Shown here piece by piece: positions 55,028-63,994 of a DNA stretch of 64,000 bases (the stretch's first letter is position 1; the number at the start of each line of letters is the position of its first letter). The DNA is taken from the NCBI GenBank assembly GCA_965206675.1, contig CBDBKL010000007.1:186001-250000 (forward strand), given 5' to 3'. Source of the stretch: CBDBKL01 sp965206675 (GTDB lineage: Bacteria; Bdellovibrionota; Bdellovibrionia; Bdellovibrionales; JAKFYE01). A program made the translations under genes and the position numbers. The notes beneath the pieces are model-generated. The model saw nothing but the letters and a program-made list of their open reading frames with translations, made no database searches and had not been told where the DNA came from.

Positions 55028-55951
55028 ATGAGTTTAGAAGCTCGGGTTTATAAACGTTTAAAACCATTAAAAAACAGTTCAATTCTTATTGCTGTTTCTG
55101 GTGGTCGTGATTCGATGGTTCTGTTGGACCTATTGCTTCGCATTCAAGAAGGATTGGGGTTAAAAATTTCTGTTGTACACTGTCATCATGGACTGTGTTC
55201 TGATAAAAAAGTCGGTAAATATAGAGATCAAACCTGCTTTTTTGTTGAAAAAAAATGCATCTTTCTCAAAGTTCCTTTTTTTCTTGTTATGAATAAAGAA
55301 AAAGAATTGAGGTCAGAAGCAGAGATGCGTGCTTTTCGTATCAAATCTTATAAGAATGTTTTAGAGGAGCAAAATAGAGATTATATTTTCTTAGGCCATC
55401 ACTGGGAAGATCAGCTAGAAACACGCTTAATACAACTTATCAGGGGAACGGGGAACTTAAAAGCTATGAAATTTTCTTCTCCGCCTTATATTCGTCCCTT
55501 TCTCACTGAAAGGATAATGGCCCTTAAAATGTACGCTGAACACCATCAAGTTCAGTGGGTGGAGGATCCGAGTAATCAAAATGTACAATTTTTAAGAAAT
55601 TGGGTAAGATATAAGTGGCTAAAAGACTTAGAAGGTGAAAGAACTGGGGGAGTTGAAGCTCTTGGTCGATCTTTGGAACTTATTGCCAACATGTCTTATA
55701 AATATGAGCAAGAAGATAGGACACAGTTAGATCGCAATTTGGATAGAAAAAAATTTATGTCTTTAGAGAGTGATATGAGAAGGAATGTTTTACACAAATG
55801 GCTGACGGGACGGGGATTTAGCTCATTTACCTTTTCTCAAATTGAGGAAGCTTTAAAACGCTTAAATCATTCTGCAAAAGAGAGTACATTTTATATTGGA
55901 GGGTGTCGCTGGACTATTGATGTACAACATATTAGAGTGGATCGGAATTAG
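55028..55951 (+). CDS. tilS: tRNA(Ile)-lysidine synthase
   Basis: TilS modifies cytidine 34 of tRNA-Ile(CAU) to lysidine. The PP-loop is ILIAVSGGRDSMVLLDLL (SGGxDS, residues about 20-37), followed by VVHCHHGL and LGHHWEDQLETRLIQLIRGTG. At 307 residues it is short, lacking the larger C-terminal domains of the E. coli enzyme, a form found in many bacteria. It ends the fbaB-lysS-tilS run. A cluster of repeats and then ftsH follow. Confidence 0.94.
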   Translation: MSLEARVYKRLKPLKNSSILIAVSGGRDSMVLLDLLLRIQEGLGLKISVVHCHHGLCSDKKVGKYRDQTCFFVEKKCIFLKVPFFLVMNKEKELRSEAEMRAFRIKSYKNVLEEQNRDYIFLGHHWEDQLETRLIQLIRGTGNLKAMKFSSPPYIRPFLTERIMALKMYAEHHQVQWVEDPSNQNVQFLRNWVRYKWLKDLEGERTGGVEALGRSLELIANMSYKYEQEDRTQLDRNLDRKKFMSLESDMRRNVLHKWLTGRGFSSFTFSQIEEALKRLNHSAKESTFYIGGCRWTIDVQHIRVDRN

Positions 55952-55956
55952 TCATC

Positions 55957-56347
55957 AAAGTCGATGACGTTTTTTTGATTCGTATAAAGGAGGACTGTCG
56001 AAAAGGTATCAGATACGAGGCGTTCAAGCTCAAACCGAACGCAGGCGTAGTTTTTCCTACGTCGGAGTGAGTGTTTGATTTGTATTAGGAGGACTGTTGA
56101 AAAAGTGCCAGATACGAGGCGTTCAAGTTCAAATCGAATGAAGGCGTAGTTTTTCCTACGTCGGAATGAGCTTTAATTGATTATAATAAAGTCGATGGAA
56201 TTTTCTTGACTCGTATTAGGAGGACTGTCGAAAAGGTATCAGATACGAGGCGTTCAAGCTCAAACCGAACGTAGGCGTAGTTTTCCTACGTCGGAGTGAG
56301 TGTTTGAGTGATTGCAACGAAGTAGATGATACCTTTTCGACAGTCCT
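55957..56347 (+). repeat. Repeat family A cluster (three copies)
   Basis: Two 5'-half copies begin at 55991 and 56090, and one complete copy covers 56221-56347 (127 bp). The complete copy has perfect 20-base inverted ends (56221-56240 and 56328-56347) and a central stem CGTAGG/CCTACG. Each copy shares AGATACGAGGCGTTCAAG and GGCGTAG. A flanking motif with AAAGTCGATG recurs at 55957 and 56188. This fills the 424-bp space between tilS and ftsH, and no gene is seen in it. The 3' end is repeated at 8381-8420. Confidence 0.9.
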
Positions 56348-56375
56348 TAGAGAACTTTGAAAGGATAAAGCTAGT

Positions 56376-58364
56376 ATGCGGACAAATCAAAAAACATTAG
56401 CTCTATGGGCCTTTATTTTTGTAGTTGTTATAGTGCTCTATCAAAAATATGGCAGAGAAATGAAAACAACAATTAGAGACTTTAGTCACTCTAAGTTCAT
56501 GACGGCTGTAACTCAGGGTCATGTACAAAAAGTCACATTTAATACTGAGACGGGTGAAATTTTTGGAGAGATGAAAGATGATTTTGTTAAAGAACACTAT
56601 CAAGGAGCAAAACACTTTAAAATAGAGGGGAATACAAGTGATGAGGTTTATAAAGAGTTAAAGCAATATGGAATTACCCCTGATTATGTGCATTCTGATA
56701 ATAAATCAATGTTATCGACACTCTTTTTAAATATACTGCCATTTTTATTTATTTTTATCATTATTTTACTTTTCATGAGACAGATTCAAATCGGTGGTGG
56801 AAGGGCAATGGGATTTGGTAAGAGTCGCGCTAAACTTCTTACTGAAAATAAAAATAAAAAGACCTTTAAAGATGTTGCCGGAGTTGATGAAGCAAAAGAA
56901 GAACTAGAAGAAATCATTCAATTTTTAAAAGATCCTAAAAAGTTTACCCGTTTAGGTGGACGCATTCCAAAGGGTGTTTTGTTAGTGGGACCTCCAGGAA
57001 CAGGAAAAACATTATTAGCTAGGGCTGTGGCTGGTGAAGCGGGAGTTCCTTTTTTTAGTATATCAGGCTCTGACTTTGTTGAAATGTTTGTTGGTGTTGG
57101 AGCTTCGCGAGTTAGAGATTTATTCGAGCAAGGCAAAAAAAATGCTCCATGTCTTATTTTTATAGACGAAATTGATGCTGTCGGAAGGCATCGTGGCGCA
57201 GGAATGGGAGGGGGACATGATGAGAGGGAGCAAACTTTAAATCAATTGCTTGTTGAAATGGATGGATTTGAAAGTAATGATGGAGTGATTTTAATTGCGG
57301 CAACAAATAGACCTGATGTTTTAGATCCTGCACTTTTAAGACCGGGAAGATTTGATCGTAGAGTTATGGTGGGCAAACCTGATCTTAAGGGACGAAGTAT
57401 GATTTTAGATGTGCATACTCGAAAGACACCATTAGCAAAAGAAGTGAGTTTAGAGAGAATAGCTAGAGGCACTCCTGGATTTTCAGGGGCTGACCTTGAA
57501 AATCTTGTAAATGAAGCTGCTCTATTAGCTGCTCGAAAAAATAAAAGAATGCTGGATATGGATGATTTAGAACAGGCTAAAGATAAAGTACTTATGGGAA
57601 GTGAAAGACGTTCTATGGTTATCAGTGATGAAGATAGGAAGATAACTGCTTATCATGAGGCGGGTCATACACTGGTTGGGAAAAAAATAAAAGGAATGGA
57701 TCCGATACATAAAGTGACAATTATTCCTCGCGGGATGGCTCTTGGAGTGACACAAACTCTTCCTGAAGAGGATCGCTTGAATATGTCAAAACAAAAAGCA
57801 ACCAATATGATTGCTTTTTTATTTGGTGGAAGAGCGGCTGAGGAATTAATTTTTGAAGATTTCACAACGGGAGCAGGTAATGACATTGAAAGGGCGACTG
57901 AAATTGCACGACGTATGGTCTGCGAATGGGGTATGAGTGATAAGTTAGGTCCTTTAACTTATGAAAAACGTGATGGACCTGTGTTTTTAGGAATGCAAGC
58001 AAACGATTCTAAGGAATATTCAGATGAAACAGCTTATGAGATTGATAAAGAGGTAAAAGATCTTATTACGAAAGGGCATCAGCGAGCTATTCAAATATTA
58101 AAAGATAATTTGGATATTTTGAAAAATCTTGCAGAAGCTTTATTAGAAAAAGAAACTATTGATGGTGAAGAAGTTAACATGATTTGTGAAGGTAAAACTT
58201 TAGAAGATGTTGAGAAAATGAGAGAGCAAAGGATGAAAACTCTGGCTGAAGAATCCAAAATTAAAGAAAAGGAAGAAGAGAAGCGGTTACAAGAAGAGGC
58301 CAAAAAAAATAGTGAAGAAGAAGATTCAGGACCTGTTGGAGATCCTGGGCCTGTTACGGCATAG
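56376..58364 (+). CDS. ftsH: ATP-dependent zinc metalloprotease FtsH
   Basis: FtsH is the membrane AAA+ protease that degrades unstable membrane and regulatory proteins. The 662-residue protein has two N-terminal membrane segments (about 10-25 and 110-130). Walker A GPPGTGKT lies near 205, followed by Walker B LIFIDEIDAVG. The SRH region includes ATNRPDVLDPALLRPGRFDRR. The zinc site is HEAGH at about 427-431. The C-terminal tail is Glu/Lys-rich. AAAGGA lies about 12 bases before the ATG. A complete repeat A element ends 28 bp upstream, so its hairpin is likely in the leader. Confidence 0.98.
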   Translation: MRTNQKTLALWAFIFVVVIVLYQKYGREMKTTIRDFSHSKFMTAVTQGHVQKVTFNTETGEIFGEMKDDFVKEHYQGAKHFKIEGNTSDEVYKELKQYGITPDYVHSDNKSMLSTLFLNILPFLFIFIIILLFMRQIQIGGGRAMGFGKSRAKLLTENKNKKTFKDVAGVDEAKEELEEIIQFLKDPKKFTRLGGRIPKGVLLVGPPGTGKTLLARAVAGEAGVPFFSISGSDFVEMFVGVGASRVRDLFEQGKKNAPCLIFIDEIDAVGRHRGAGMGGGHDEREQTLNQLLVEMDGFESNDGVILIAATNRPDVLDPALLRPGRFDRRVMVGKPDLKGRSMILDVHTRKTPLAKEVSLERIARGTPGFSGADLENLVNEAALLAARKNKRMLDMDDLEQAKDKVLMGSERRSMVISDEDRKITAYHEAGHTLVGKKIKGMDPIHKVTIIPRGMALGVTQTLPEEDRLNMSKQKATNMIAFLFGGRAAEELIFEDFTTGAGNDIERATEIARRMVCEWGMSDKLGPLTYEKRDGPVFLGMQANDSKEYSDETAYEIDKEVKDLITKGHQRAIQILKDNLDILKNLAEALLEKETIDGEEVNMICEGKTLEDVEKMREQRMKTLAEESKIKEKEEEKRLQEEAKKNSEEEDSGPVGDPGPVTA

Positions 58365-58390
58365 TTCTTTTACCTTTGGGGGAAAACATT

Positions 58391-59200
58391 GTGTTTCAAA
58401 GGTTTTTAAATAATCTCAATTTAATGAAAGAAGCCTTTTATTTTGGCGATATCATAGATATTTTTCTTGTTTGGGTAATCGTTTATAAGGTTCTTCTTTT
58501 AATCAAAGAAACACGTGTCGTTCAAGTTCTGTCTGGTTTGGGTATTTTGACTCTCATTTATATTATGAGTATATGGTTTGGACTATTTACTCTGAATTGG
58601 CTTTTAGAAATATTGTTCAATAACTTATTTGTTATAGTTGTTGTTCTTTTTCAAAATGAAATAAGAAGAGCATTAGTTCATATTGGTAGAAATCCATTTT
58701 TTTGGAAAGTATCAGCTATAGAAGAAACGCAAGTTATTGAAGATATAACGAAATCTGTTTTTCAACTTGCACAGAAAGGATGTGGGGCTCTTGTTGTTAT
58801 AGAAAGAGAAATTAAACTGGATGAATTCATAGAAAGTGGAACAGAGTTGGACGCTCATGTTTCTGTCGAATTGATCAATTCTCTTTTTCAAGCTACAAGT
58901 CCTCTTCACGATGGAGGAATTCTTATTCGAAGGGGGCGTATATATAAAGCGGGATGTATATTACCTCTTACAAAGAGTACTTCAATAGATAAAAATTTAG
59001 GATTAAGGCATCGGGCAGGGGTTGGTCTTTCTGAGGAGACAGATGCTGTTATCATTATTGTAAGTGAAGAGAGTAGAGAAGTAGGACTTTCAGAGGGAGG
59101 AGAATTACAGTTAAAGTTAGATCCTATCTCATTAAGGACAAGACTCTATAAATTATTCCGTTTAGAACAAAAATCTAAGGAATCTTATGAATTGGCTTAA
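58391..59200 (+). CDS. cdaA: Membrane diadenylate cyclase (CdaA/DacA type)
   Basis: CdaA makes cyclic di-AMP from two ATP. GTG at 58391 is preferred because GGGGGA is 7 bases upstream; a TTG at 58376 would add five residues. The protein has about three N-terminal membrane segments (residues 20-95) and a DAC domain. The family DGA motif reads DGG (174-176) and the RHR motif is intact (RHRAG, 206-210), with GLSEETDAVIIIVSEE following. It overlaps ybbR by 14 bp. Its order with ybbR and glmM matches the cdaA-cdaR-glmM operon of Firmicutes. Confidence 0.93.
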   Translation: MFQRFLNNLNLMKEAFYFGDIIDIFLVWVIVYKVLLLIKETRVVQVLSGLGILTLIYIMSIWFGLFTLNWLLEILFNNLFVIVVVLFQNEIRRALVHIGRNPFFWKVSAIEETQVIEDITKSVFQLAQKGCGALVVIEREIKLDEFIESGTELDAHVSVELINSLFQATSPLHDGGILIRRGRIYKAGCILPLTKSTSIDKNLGLRHRAGVGLSEETDAVIIIVSEESREVGLSEGGELQLKLDPISLRTRLYKLFRLEQKSKESYELA

Positions 59201-59855
59201 GTGGATACAAAATAATGGTAGTTATAAAGTTGTTGCGTTATTTATAACACTTGTCTTATGGATAAGTGTTTTAGGGCGAAAAGAAGAAACAGCAGATAAA
59301 TATATAGATATAGAATATAAGTTAAGAAGTAATAGAGCTATAAAAAACACTGTTGTTGATCAAATTATGTATAAAGTGGCTGGTTCTCGCCGATCTTTAA
59401 CAAAATATATGGAAGAGGATTTAGAACCTATAATTATTGACCTTACGGATGCGTCTTTAGGTCGTCGAGTTATTCAAACACCTACGGAAGGAATTGTTAT
59501 TCCCTTTGGTACTAAAATAGTATCGGTTAATCCTAAGAGTATTATTGTCGATATTGATGAATTAATTGTAAAAAAAATTCCAGTGAAATTGACTTGGTCT
59601 GATACTTCTCCAGAGGAAATGGGTTATAAATTAGTGAGTATCAATCCTGAAAAAGTAAAAGTTGCAGGTGTACGAGATTCACTTTCGTTATTACAACATG
59701 TTCTTACAGAATCTATTGAATTAGATATTTTAGAACAAAATAAAAATCATGAGGATGGATTAACAATTGATATAAGAATTAGAGAAATTAACAAACCAGG
59801 AATTAAGGAACTAAAGGAAAAACAAGTTCAAGTTTTATTAGAGAGGGTCCTTTAG
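59187..59855 (+). CDS. ybbR: YbbR-domain protein (CdaR-like)
   Basis: The 222-residue protein has one N-terminal membrane segment (about 11-30) and YbbR repeats, seen in IKNTVVDQIMYKVAGSRRSL and in PVKLTWSDTSPEEMGYKLVSINPEKVKVAGV. CdaR proteins regulate the membrane diadenylate cyclase from outside the membrane. It lies between cdaA (14-bp overlap) and glmM (1-base overlap), so the three are almost certainly coexpressed. Two or three YbbR units are visible, fewer than in some Firmicutes. Confidence 0.88.
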   Translation: MNWLKWIQNNGSYKVVALFITLVLWISVLGRKEETADKYIDIEYKLRSNRAIKNTVVDQIMYKVAGSRRSLTKYMEEDLEPIIIDLTDASLGRRVIQTPTEGIVIPFGTKIVSVNPKSIIVDIDELIVKKIPVKLTWSDTSPEEMGYKLVSINPEKVKVAGVRDSLSLLQHVLTESIELDILEQNKNHEDGLTIDIRIREINKPGIKELKEKQVQVLLERVL

Positions 59856-61207
59856 TGAAAAAATTATTTGGAACGGATGGTATAAGAGGTATAGCGAATC
59901 AATCTCCTATGACAATTGATGTTGCTACCAAAGTTGGACAGGCCTTAGGGGCTATCCTTTTGAAATCATCTTTAGAGAAAAAAACAGGTTTTGTCCTCAT
60001 TGGTAAAGACACACGGCTTTCTGGCTATATGTTGGAAATGGCTCTGGCAAGTGGATTAAATTCAATGGGAATTCACGTTCAACTTGTTGGTCCTCTTCCC
60101 ACTCCAGGGATTGGTTATTTGGCTCAAAATATGAGAGCAGATGCAGGCATAGTGATTTCAGCCTCTCATAATTCTTACGAATATAACGGCATTAAAATTT
60201 TTGATTCTAAGGGTTTTAAAATTACTGCAGAAATAGAAAATGAAATTGAGAATTTAGTTTTTAATGGTCAGTTAACTCTTTCAAATAGTGAAAACATAGG
60301 GCGAACTAGAAGAATAGTTGATTCTGCGGGAAGATACATTGTATTTGTTAAAAATTCATTTCCTTTAAATCAATTATTGGTAGGTATGCGTATTGTCTTA
60401 GATACAGCAAATGGAGCTGCTTATAAAGTAGGATCTGCTGTATTTGAAGAGTTGGGAGCTGAAGTTATTAAAATAGGGAGAGACCCTAACGGAAGAAATA
60501 TTAATCACGAATGTGGAGCACTTTATCCGGAAGCAATGGCATCAACAGTTAAAGAACACAGCGCAGATGTGGGTATTAGTTTAGATGGAGATGCAGATAG
60601 AGTTATTATGGCAGATGAAAATGGCTCTATTCTAAGAGGGGATCACATTTTGGCAATTTGTGCCATTCATTTAAAAGAACAGGGGGAATTAAAAAAAGAC
60701 ACTATTGTGACAACAGAAATGAGTAATTTAGGTCTAGATTTAGCTATGAAGAAACATAAAATTAATGTCATAAAAACAGATGTTGGGGACAGGCATGTTA
60801 TAGAAGAAATGAAATCAGGAGGGTACAGTTTAGGTGGTGAATCTTCTGGACATATTATCTTTTTAGATAAAACAACAACAGGTGATGGATTGGTAGCGGC
60901 CTTAAATGTTTTAAGAATTATGAAAGAGAAAAATAAAAAACTCTCAGAAGTTGCTTCTAATTTTAATGATGTTCCGCAGGTTATTAAAAATGTCAGTGTC
61001 AATGAAAAAGTACCTTTAGATCAAATTCCAGGTTTTGATCAAAAAGTTTCAAAAATAAAAAAACTTTTAGCAGATAAAGGACGTCTTTTTATTCGATACT
61101 CTGGAACAGAACCTCTATTGAGAATAATGATTGAGGGTTCTGATTCTAAAGTTATAACAGAGTATGCTGATGAACTTGTAAGACATATTCAAAGTGAAAT
61201 AGGTTGA
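59855..61207 (+). CDS. glmM: Phosphoglucosamine mutase
   Basis: GlmM converts glucosamine 6-phosphate to glucosamine 1-phosphate for peptidoglycan and LPS precursors. The 450-residue protein has KLFGTDGIRGIAN, the phosphoserine loop VISASHNSYEYNGIKIF (Ser near 102), metal site SLDGDADRVIM, sugar loop LGGESSGHIIF and phosphate loop IRYSGTEPLLRIMIEG. GTG start overlaps the ybbR stop. In the c-di-AMP operon GlmM can inhibit CdaA by direct binding; that is known in Firmicutes and only inferred here. Confidence 0.97.
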   Translation: MKKLFGTDGIRGIANQSPMTIDVATKVGQALGAILLKSSLEKKTGFVLIGKDTRLSGYMLEMALASGLNSMGIHVQLVGPLPTPGIGYLAQNMRADAGIVISASHNSYEYNGIKIFDSKGFKITAEIENEIENLVFNGQLTLSNSENIGRTRRIVDSAGRYIVFVKNSFPLNQLLVGMRIVLDTANGAAYKVGSAVFEELGAEVIKIGRDPNGRNINHECGALYPEAMASTVKEHSADVGISLDGDADRVIMADENGSILRGDHILAICAIHLKEQGELKKDTIVTTEMSNLGLDLAMKKHKINVIKTDVGDRHVIEEMKSGGYSLGGESSGHIIFLDKTTTGDGLVAALNVLRIMKEKNKKLSEVASNFNDVPQVIKNVSVNEKVPLDQIPGFDQKVSKIKKLLADKGRLFIRYSGTEPLLRIMIEGSDSKVITEYADELVRHIQSEIG

Positions 61208-61210
61208 TAG

Positions 61211-61933
61211 GTGGCAAAAATTCGCTTAGGTGTAAATTTAGATCATATTGTAACACTTCGCCAAGTTAGGGGCAGGCAGACAACCTATCCTGATCTTATA
61301 TATTATATGAAAGAAGCGATTCGGGCAGGGGCTGATCAAATTACCATTCATTTGCGTGAGGACAGAAGGCACGTGAATGATAAAGATGCTCGAGAGATTA
61401 TTAAAAAATCTTCAGTTCCTGTTAATTTAGAAATGGCTTTTACGAATGAAATGTCTCGTTTTGCCTTAAAGTGGAAACCTCAGTTTGTCTGTTTAGTCCC
61501 TGAAAAAAGGGAAGAATTAACAACTGAAGGGGGGTTGAATGTAAAGAACAGGACTAAAGGTATTGGGCGTTTAGCAGAAAAATTAAGAAAAAAGGGAATA
61601 GGATTAACAACGTTTATAGCTCCGAGTAAGAGTCAAATTAAGGCTTCAGTTCTTTGTGGTGCTTCTGCTGTAGAACTTCACACAGGTCATTGGGTATCTT
61701 TTTCAGGAAAAAAGAAAAGAAATGAATGGAAGAAGCTAAGAGAAGCTGCTGTTATGGCTCATGAGATGGGATTGGAAGTTCATGCGGGTCATGGTTTAGA
61801 CACTAAATCTTGTCGATTAATAAAAAAATTACCTTTTTTAGAAGAAGTTAATATAGGGCATTTTTTGGTTTGCGATGCTTTAAGAAAAGGATTCCAATCA
61901 AGCATTAGAGATATCATTGTTAGCTTAAGATAG
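61211..61933 (+). CDS. pdxJ: Pyridoxine 5'-phosphate synthase
   Basis: PdxJ condenses 1-deoxyxylulose 5-phosphate and amino-acetone phosphate in the DXP-dependent vitamin B6 pathway. The 240-residue barrel has LGVNLDHIVTLRQVRG, ITIHLREDRRHVNDKD, NLEMAFTNEM, VCLVPEKREELTTEGGL, VELHTGHW and EVHAGHGLD, and ends with the EEVNIGHFLV phosphate loop. GTG start lies 3 bases after the glmM stop. It ends the cdaA operon. Confidence 0.96.
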   Translation: MAKIRLGVNLDHIVTLRQVRGRQTTYPDLIYYMKEAIRAGADQITIHLREDRRHVNDKDAREIIKKSSVPVNLEMAFTNEMSRFALKWKPQFVCLVPEKREELTTEGGLNVKNRTKGIGRLAEKLRKKGIGLTTFIAPSKSQIKASVLCGASAVELHTGHWVSFSGKKKRNEWKKLREAAVMAHEMGLEVHAGHGLDTKSCRLIKKLPFLEEVNIGHFLVCDALRKGFQSSIRDIIVSLR

Positions 61934-62024
61934 AATGACCTAGGCTTAACACCAGTTTTTCACAAACACTTCAAGAAAAAAGAACAATTTTTCCGAACAG
62001 CTCATAGATCAAACGGGTATAACT

Positions 62025-62921
62025 ATGAGTTTAAAAAAAATTGTAGCTTTTGTACTCATAATTATTAGTCCTTCAGCGCAAGCTTATAACTTCCATGTCG
62101 ATTTTCCTGTTACACCAAGTACCTCTAATAGTTCTTATATTGCAAAATTATTTATTCCCGATTTGGGTTTAAGAAGCCAAAAAATAGATAAAAAGACATA
62201 TCTTTTTATATTCAATAGGTTACAAACTCTTTTTCAACCTGTTTTTCATGAAAAAGGGGAGACTCTCATTATAAATAAAAATTGGTCTGAAAAGTGGGCG
62301 AGTGCCTATAGTTCTAAAGAAGACAAAACAATTCATATTGAAATGACGGGAGCCCTTGCTCGTCATCATGAAATGACTCCCTTAGGTTTTACTTTAATAG
62401 GTTGTCATGAGTTAGGGCATTATATTGGAGGCGTTCCACATAAGACAAATAATGAAAGATCTGTTGAAGGACAGGCCGATTATTTTGCAACTTCAAAATG
62501 TCTTCGTATCTTCTTGAAATCATTATATTTCGAAGAAGCCAAACTATTAAATTTAGAGCAGTTAAATGCCACTGAAGAAGTGGCTAATCGCTGTGAGAGA
62601 AACTTTTCAACTTTAGCAGATCAAGCCATTTGTAGATTAAGTAGTATGGCAGCGATGAGTTTAGTAAATGTGATTGCAGATATAAAAGGAGAGAGTTCTC
62701 CTCAATTCACAACACCAAGTTCTCATACGGTTCAATCTACACTGGCATATCATCCTGAAGTTCAATGTCGTTTGGACACATTTTTTCAAGGAGCTCTCTG
62801 TCATGTCGATGAGTCCATTTCTTTAGATAACGAAGATCCTAATGTAGGAACTTGTAATCGAGTTAATGGAGATCAAGAAGGATTACGACCTCTTTGTTGG
62901 TATAAACCCCCTGCTATGTGA
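62025..62921 (+). CDS. Exported zinc-metallopeptidase-like protein
   Basis: The 298-residue protein has a signal peptide (about 1-20, ending SAQA). A zincin motif HELGH lies at residues 128-132, with a downstream Glu at 148 in VEGQADYFA as probable third ligand. Several Cys residues in the C-terminal half could form disulfides. The motif spacing resembles M48/M4-type and related HExxH...E peptidases, but I cannot place the family. It has no obvious partner gene and is flanked on the right by repeat family B. Confidence 0.72.
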   Translation: MSLKKIVAFVLIIISPSAQAYNFHVDFPVTPSTSNSSYIAKLFIPDLGLRSQKIDKKTYLFIFNRLQTLFQPVFHEKGETLIINKNWSEKWASAYSSKEDKTIHIEMTGALARHHEMTPLGFTLIGCHELGHYIGGVPHKTNNERSVEGQADYFATSKCLRIFLKSLYFEEAKLLNLEQLNATEEVANRCERNFSTLADQAICRLSSMAAMSLVNVIADIKGESSPQFTTPSSHTVQSTLAYHPEVQCRLDTFFQGALCHVDESISLDNEDPNVGTCNRVNGDQEGLRPLCWYKPPAM

Positions 62922-62941
62922 TAATGAGTAAAATCGAATTC

Positions 62942-63062
62942 GTCTCGGTAAGGATGAAAGGAAAATATCCTCCCAAGCCTATGCGTTGAGGACATTTTAA
63001 GGGAAGACGAAGTGAGGTGCAATCATGTTTGTCATAGAAGGTGGTTTTGGGATAGGTTCTTA
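62942..63062 (+). repeat. Repeat family B, copy 1
   Basis: The 3' end GGTTTTGGGATAGGTTCTT is close to that of copy 2 (63604-63622). An inner pair AAAATATCCTC/GAGGACATTTT (62963-62999) forms a hairpin. The 5' arm is not recognisable. It ends 4 bp before the tsaE start. Confidence 0.55.
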
Positions 63063-63066
63063 ATAT

Positions 63067-63492
63067 ATGGAACGGACAACTTTAAATTCTACAAAAGATC
63101 TTTGTCATTGGACTGAAAAATTCATAAATCGCTTAGGAACTAAGGATCTTATATTATTATCTGGGCCCATGGGAGTGGGGAAATCGGAATTTGTTAAATC
63201 GTGTTTAAAGTTATGGGATGTGGAAAATACGTGCTCACCAACTTTTGCTATTCATAATATATATACAACGTCTCATAAGGGTGTTGTTGATCATATAGAT
63301 TTATATAGATTAGAAAGCGAGACAGATTTAGAGTCTACAGGTTTTTGGGATATCTTTGAAAAACCAAAAGGTACTGTTTTTATAGAATGGGCTGATCGGT
63401 TAAAAGTTAACTGGTCCCCTCAAGAATGGACTGTTTGGAATATAAGCCTTGAGTTTTTAAACGGAGATAAAAGAACTTTGACTTTAAGTTAG
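63067..63492 (+). CDS. tsaE: tRNA threonylcarbamoyl adenosine modification ATPase TsaE
   Basis: TsaE is the ATPase of the bacterial t6A-tRNA complex with TsaB and TsaD. The 141-residue protein has the P-loop LSGPMGVGKSEFVK (about 33-46), NTCSPTFAIHNIY and VDHIDLYRLESETDLESTGFWD, then VFIEWADRL near the end. Length is normal. There is no strong ribosome binding site; repeat family B sequences flank the gene at both ends and the downstream element begins in its stop codon. Confidence 0.93.
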   Translation: MERTTLNSTKDLCHWTEKFINRLGTKDLILLSGPMGVGKSEFVKSCLKLWDVENTCSPTFAIHNIYTTSHKGVVDHIDLYRLESETDLESTGFWDIFEKPKGTVFIEWADRLKVNWSPQEWTVWNISLEFLNGDKRTLTLS

Positions 63493-63622
63493 AATCTATC
63501 CCAACTTTGTGATGAAAACGAGTGAGAGGTAAGGATAAAGCAAAAAAGGCGTGCTTGGGGTACCATTGAGAGTGTTTTTTAATCGGGTGCCATCGCTGTC
63601 GTTGGTTTTGGGATGAGTTCTT
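63491..63622 (+). repeat. Repeat family B, copy 2
   Basis: AGAATCTATCCCAAC (63491-63505) is an imperfect inverted match to GTTTTGGGATGAGTTCT (63605-63621). The 132-bp element thus has hairpin-forming ends like families A and C. Its first bases are the tsaE stop codon. Confidence 0.6.
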
Positions 63623-63625
63623 GGT

Positions 63626-63994
63626 CTAACTCGCTGTTTTTAATGCAACAATTTTTTCTGCAACCTGTTTAGCAAGATTTTCAACATGTTTGAGTTGAAA
63701 TTGTTTAATACGAGTTTTAGAAGCGCATCCCAAGAGAATCCCATAGATTTTTTTATTAATGAATATAGGAACAAGTGTCATATGTTCTGGATATGACTCT
63801 TTCATCCAAGTTTTAAAAAACTCGTTATTAGAAGGATTCGGTCGAGGTTGTCCGTGAAATGGATGTTTTGTTTTCATAACAATTCTAAAAATACCAGGTG
63901 AGGAGTAGTCTATAGGCTTTATTGTAGCCGGTTTTGACCAATCTCCATGCCAATAGGAAGGTATGAGTGTCTTATTATGATATACGAGAATCAT
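63626..63994 (-). CDS. GAF-like domain protein, cut by the right edge
   Basis: This is a 122-residue C-terminal part of a protein whose frame is still open at the last base of the window; the ATG at 63994 need not be the true start. The end reads LVPIFINKKIYGILLGC followed by a helix (QLKHVENLAKQVAEKIVALK), as in GAF-type domains that bind small ligands. A regulatory role is possible, but the N-terminal output domain lies outside the window. Confidence 0.6.
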   Translation of the reverse strand: MILVYHNKTLIPSYWHGDWSKPATIKPIDYSSPGIFRIVMKTKHPFHGQPRPNPSNNEFFKTWMKESYPEHMTLVPIFINKKIYGILLGCASKTRIKQFQLKHVENLAKQVAEKIVALKTAS

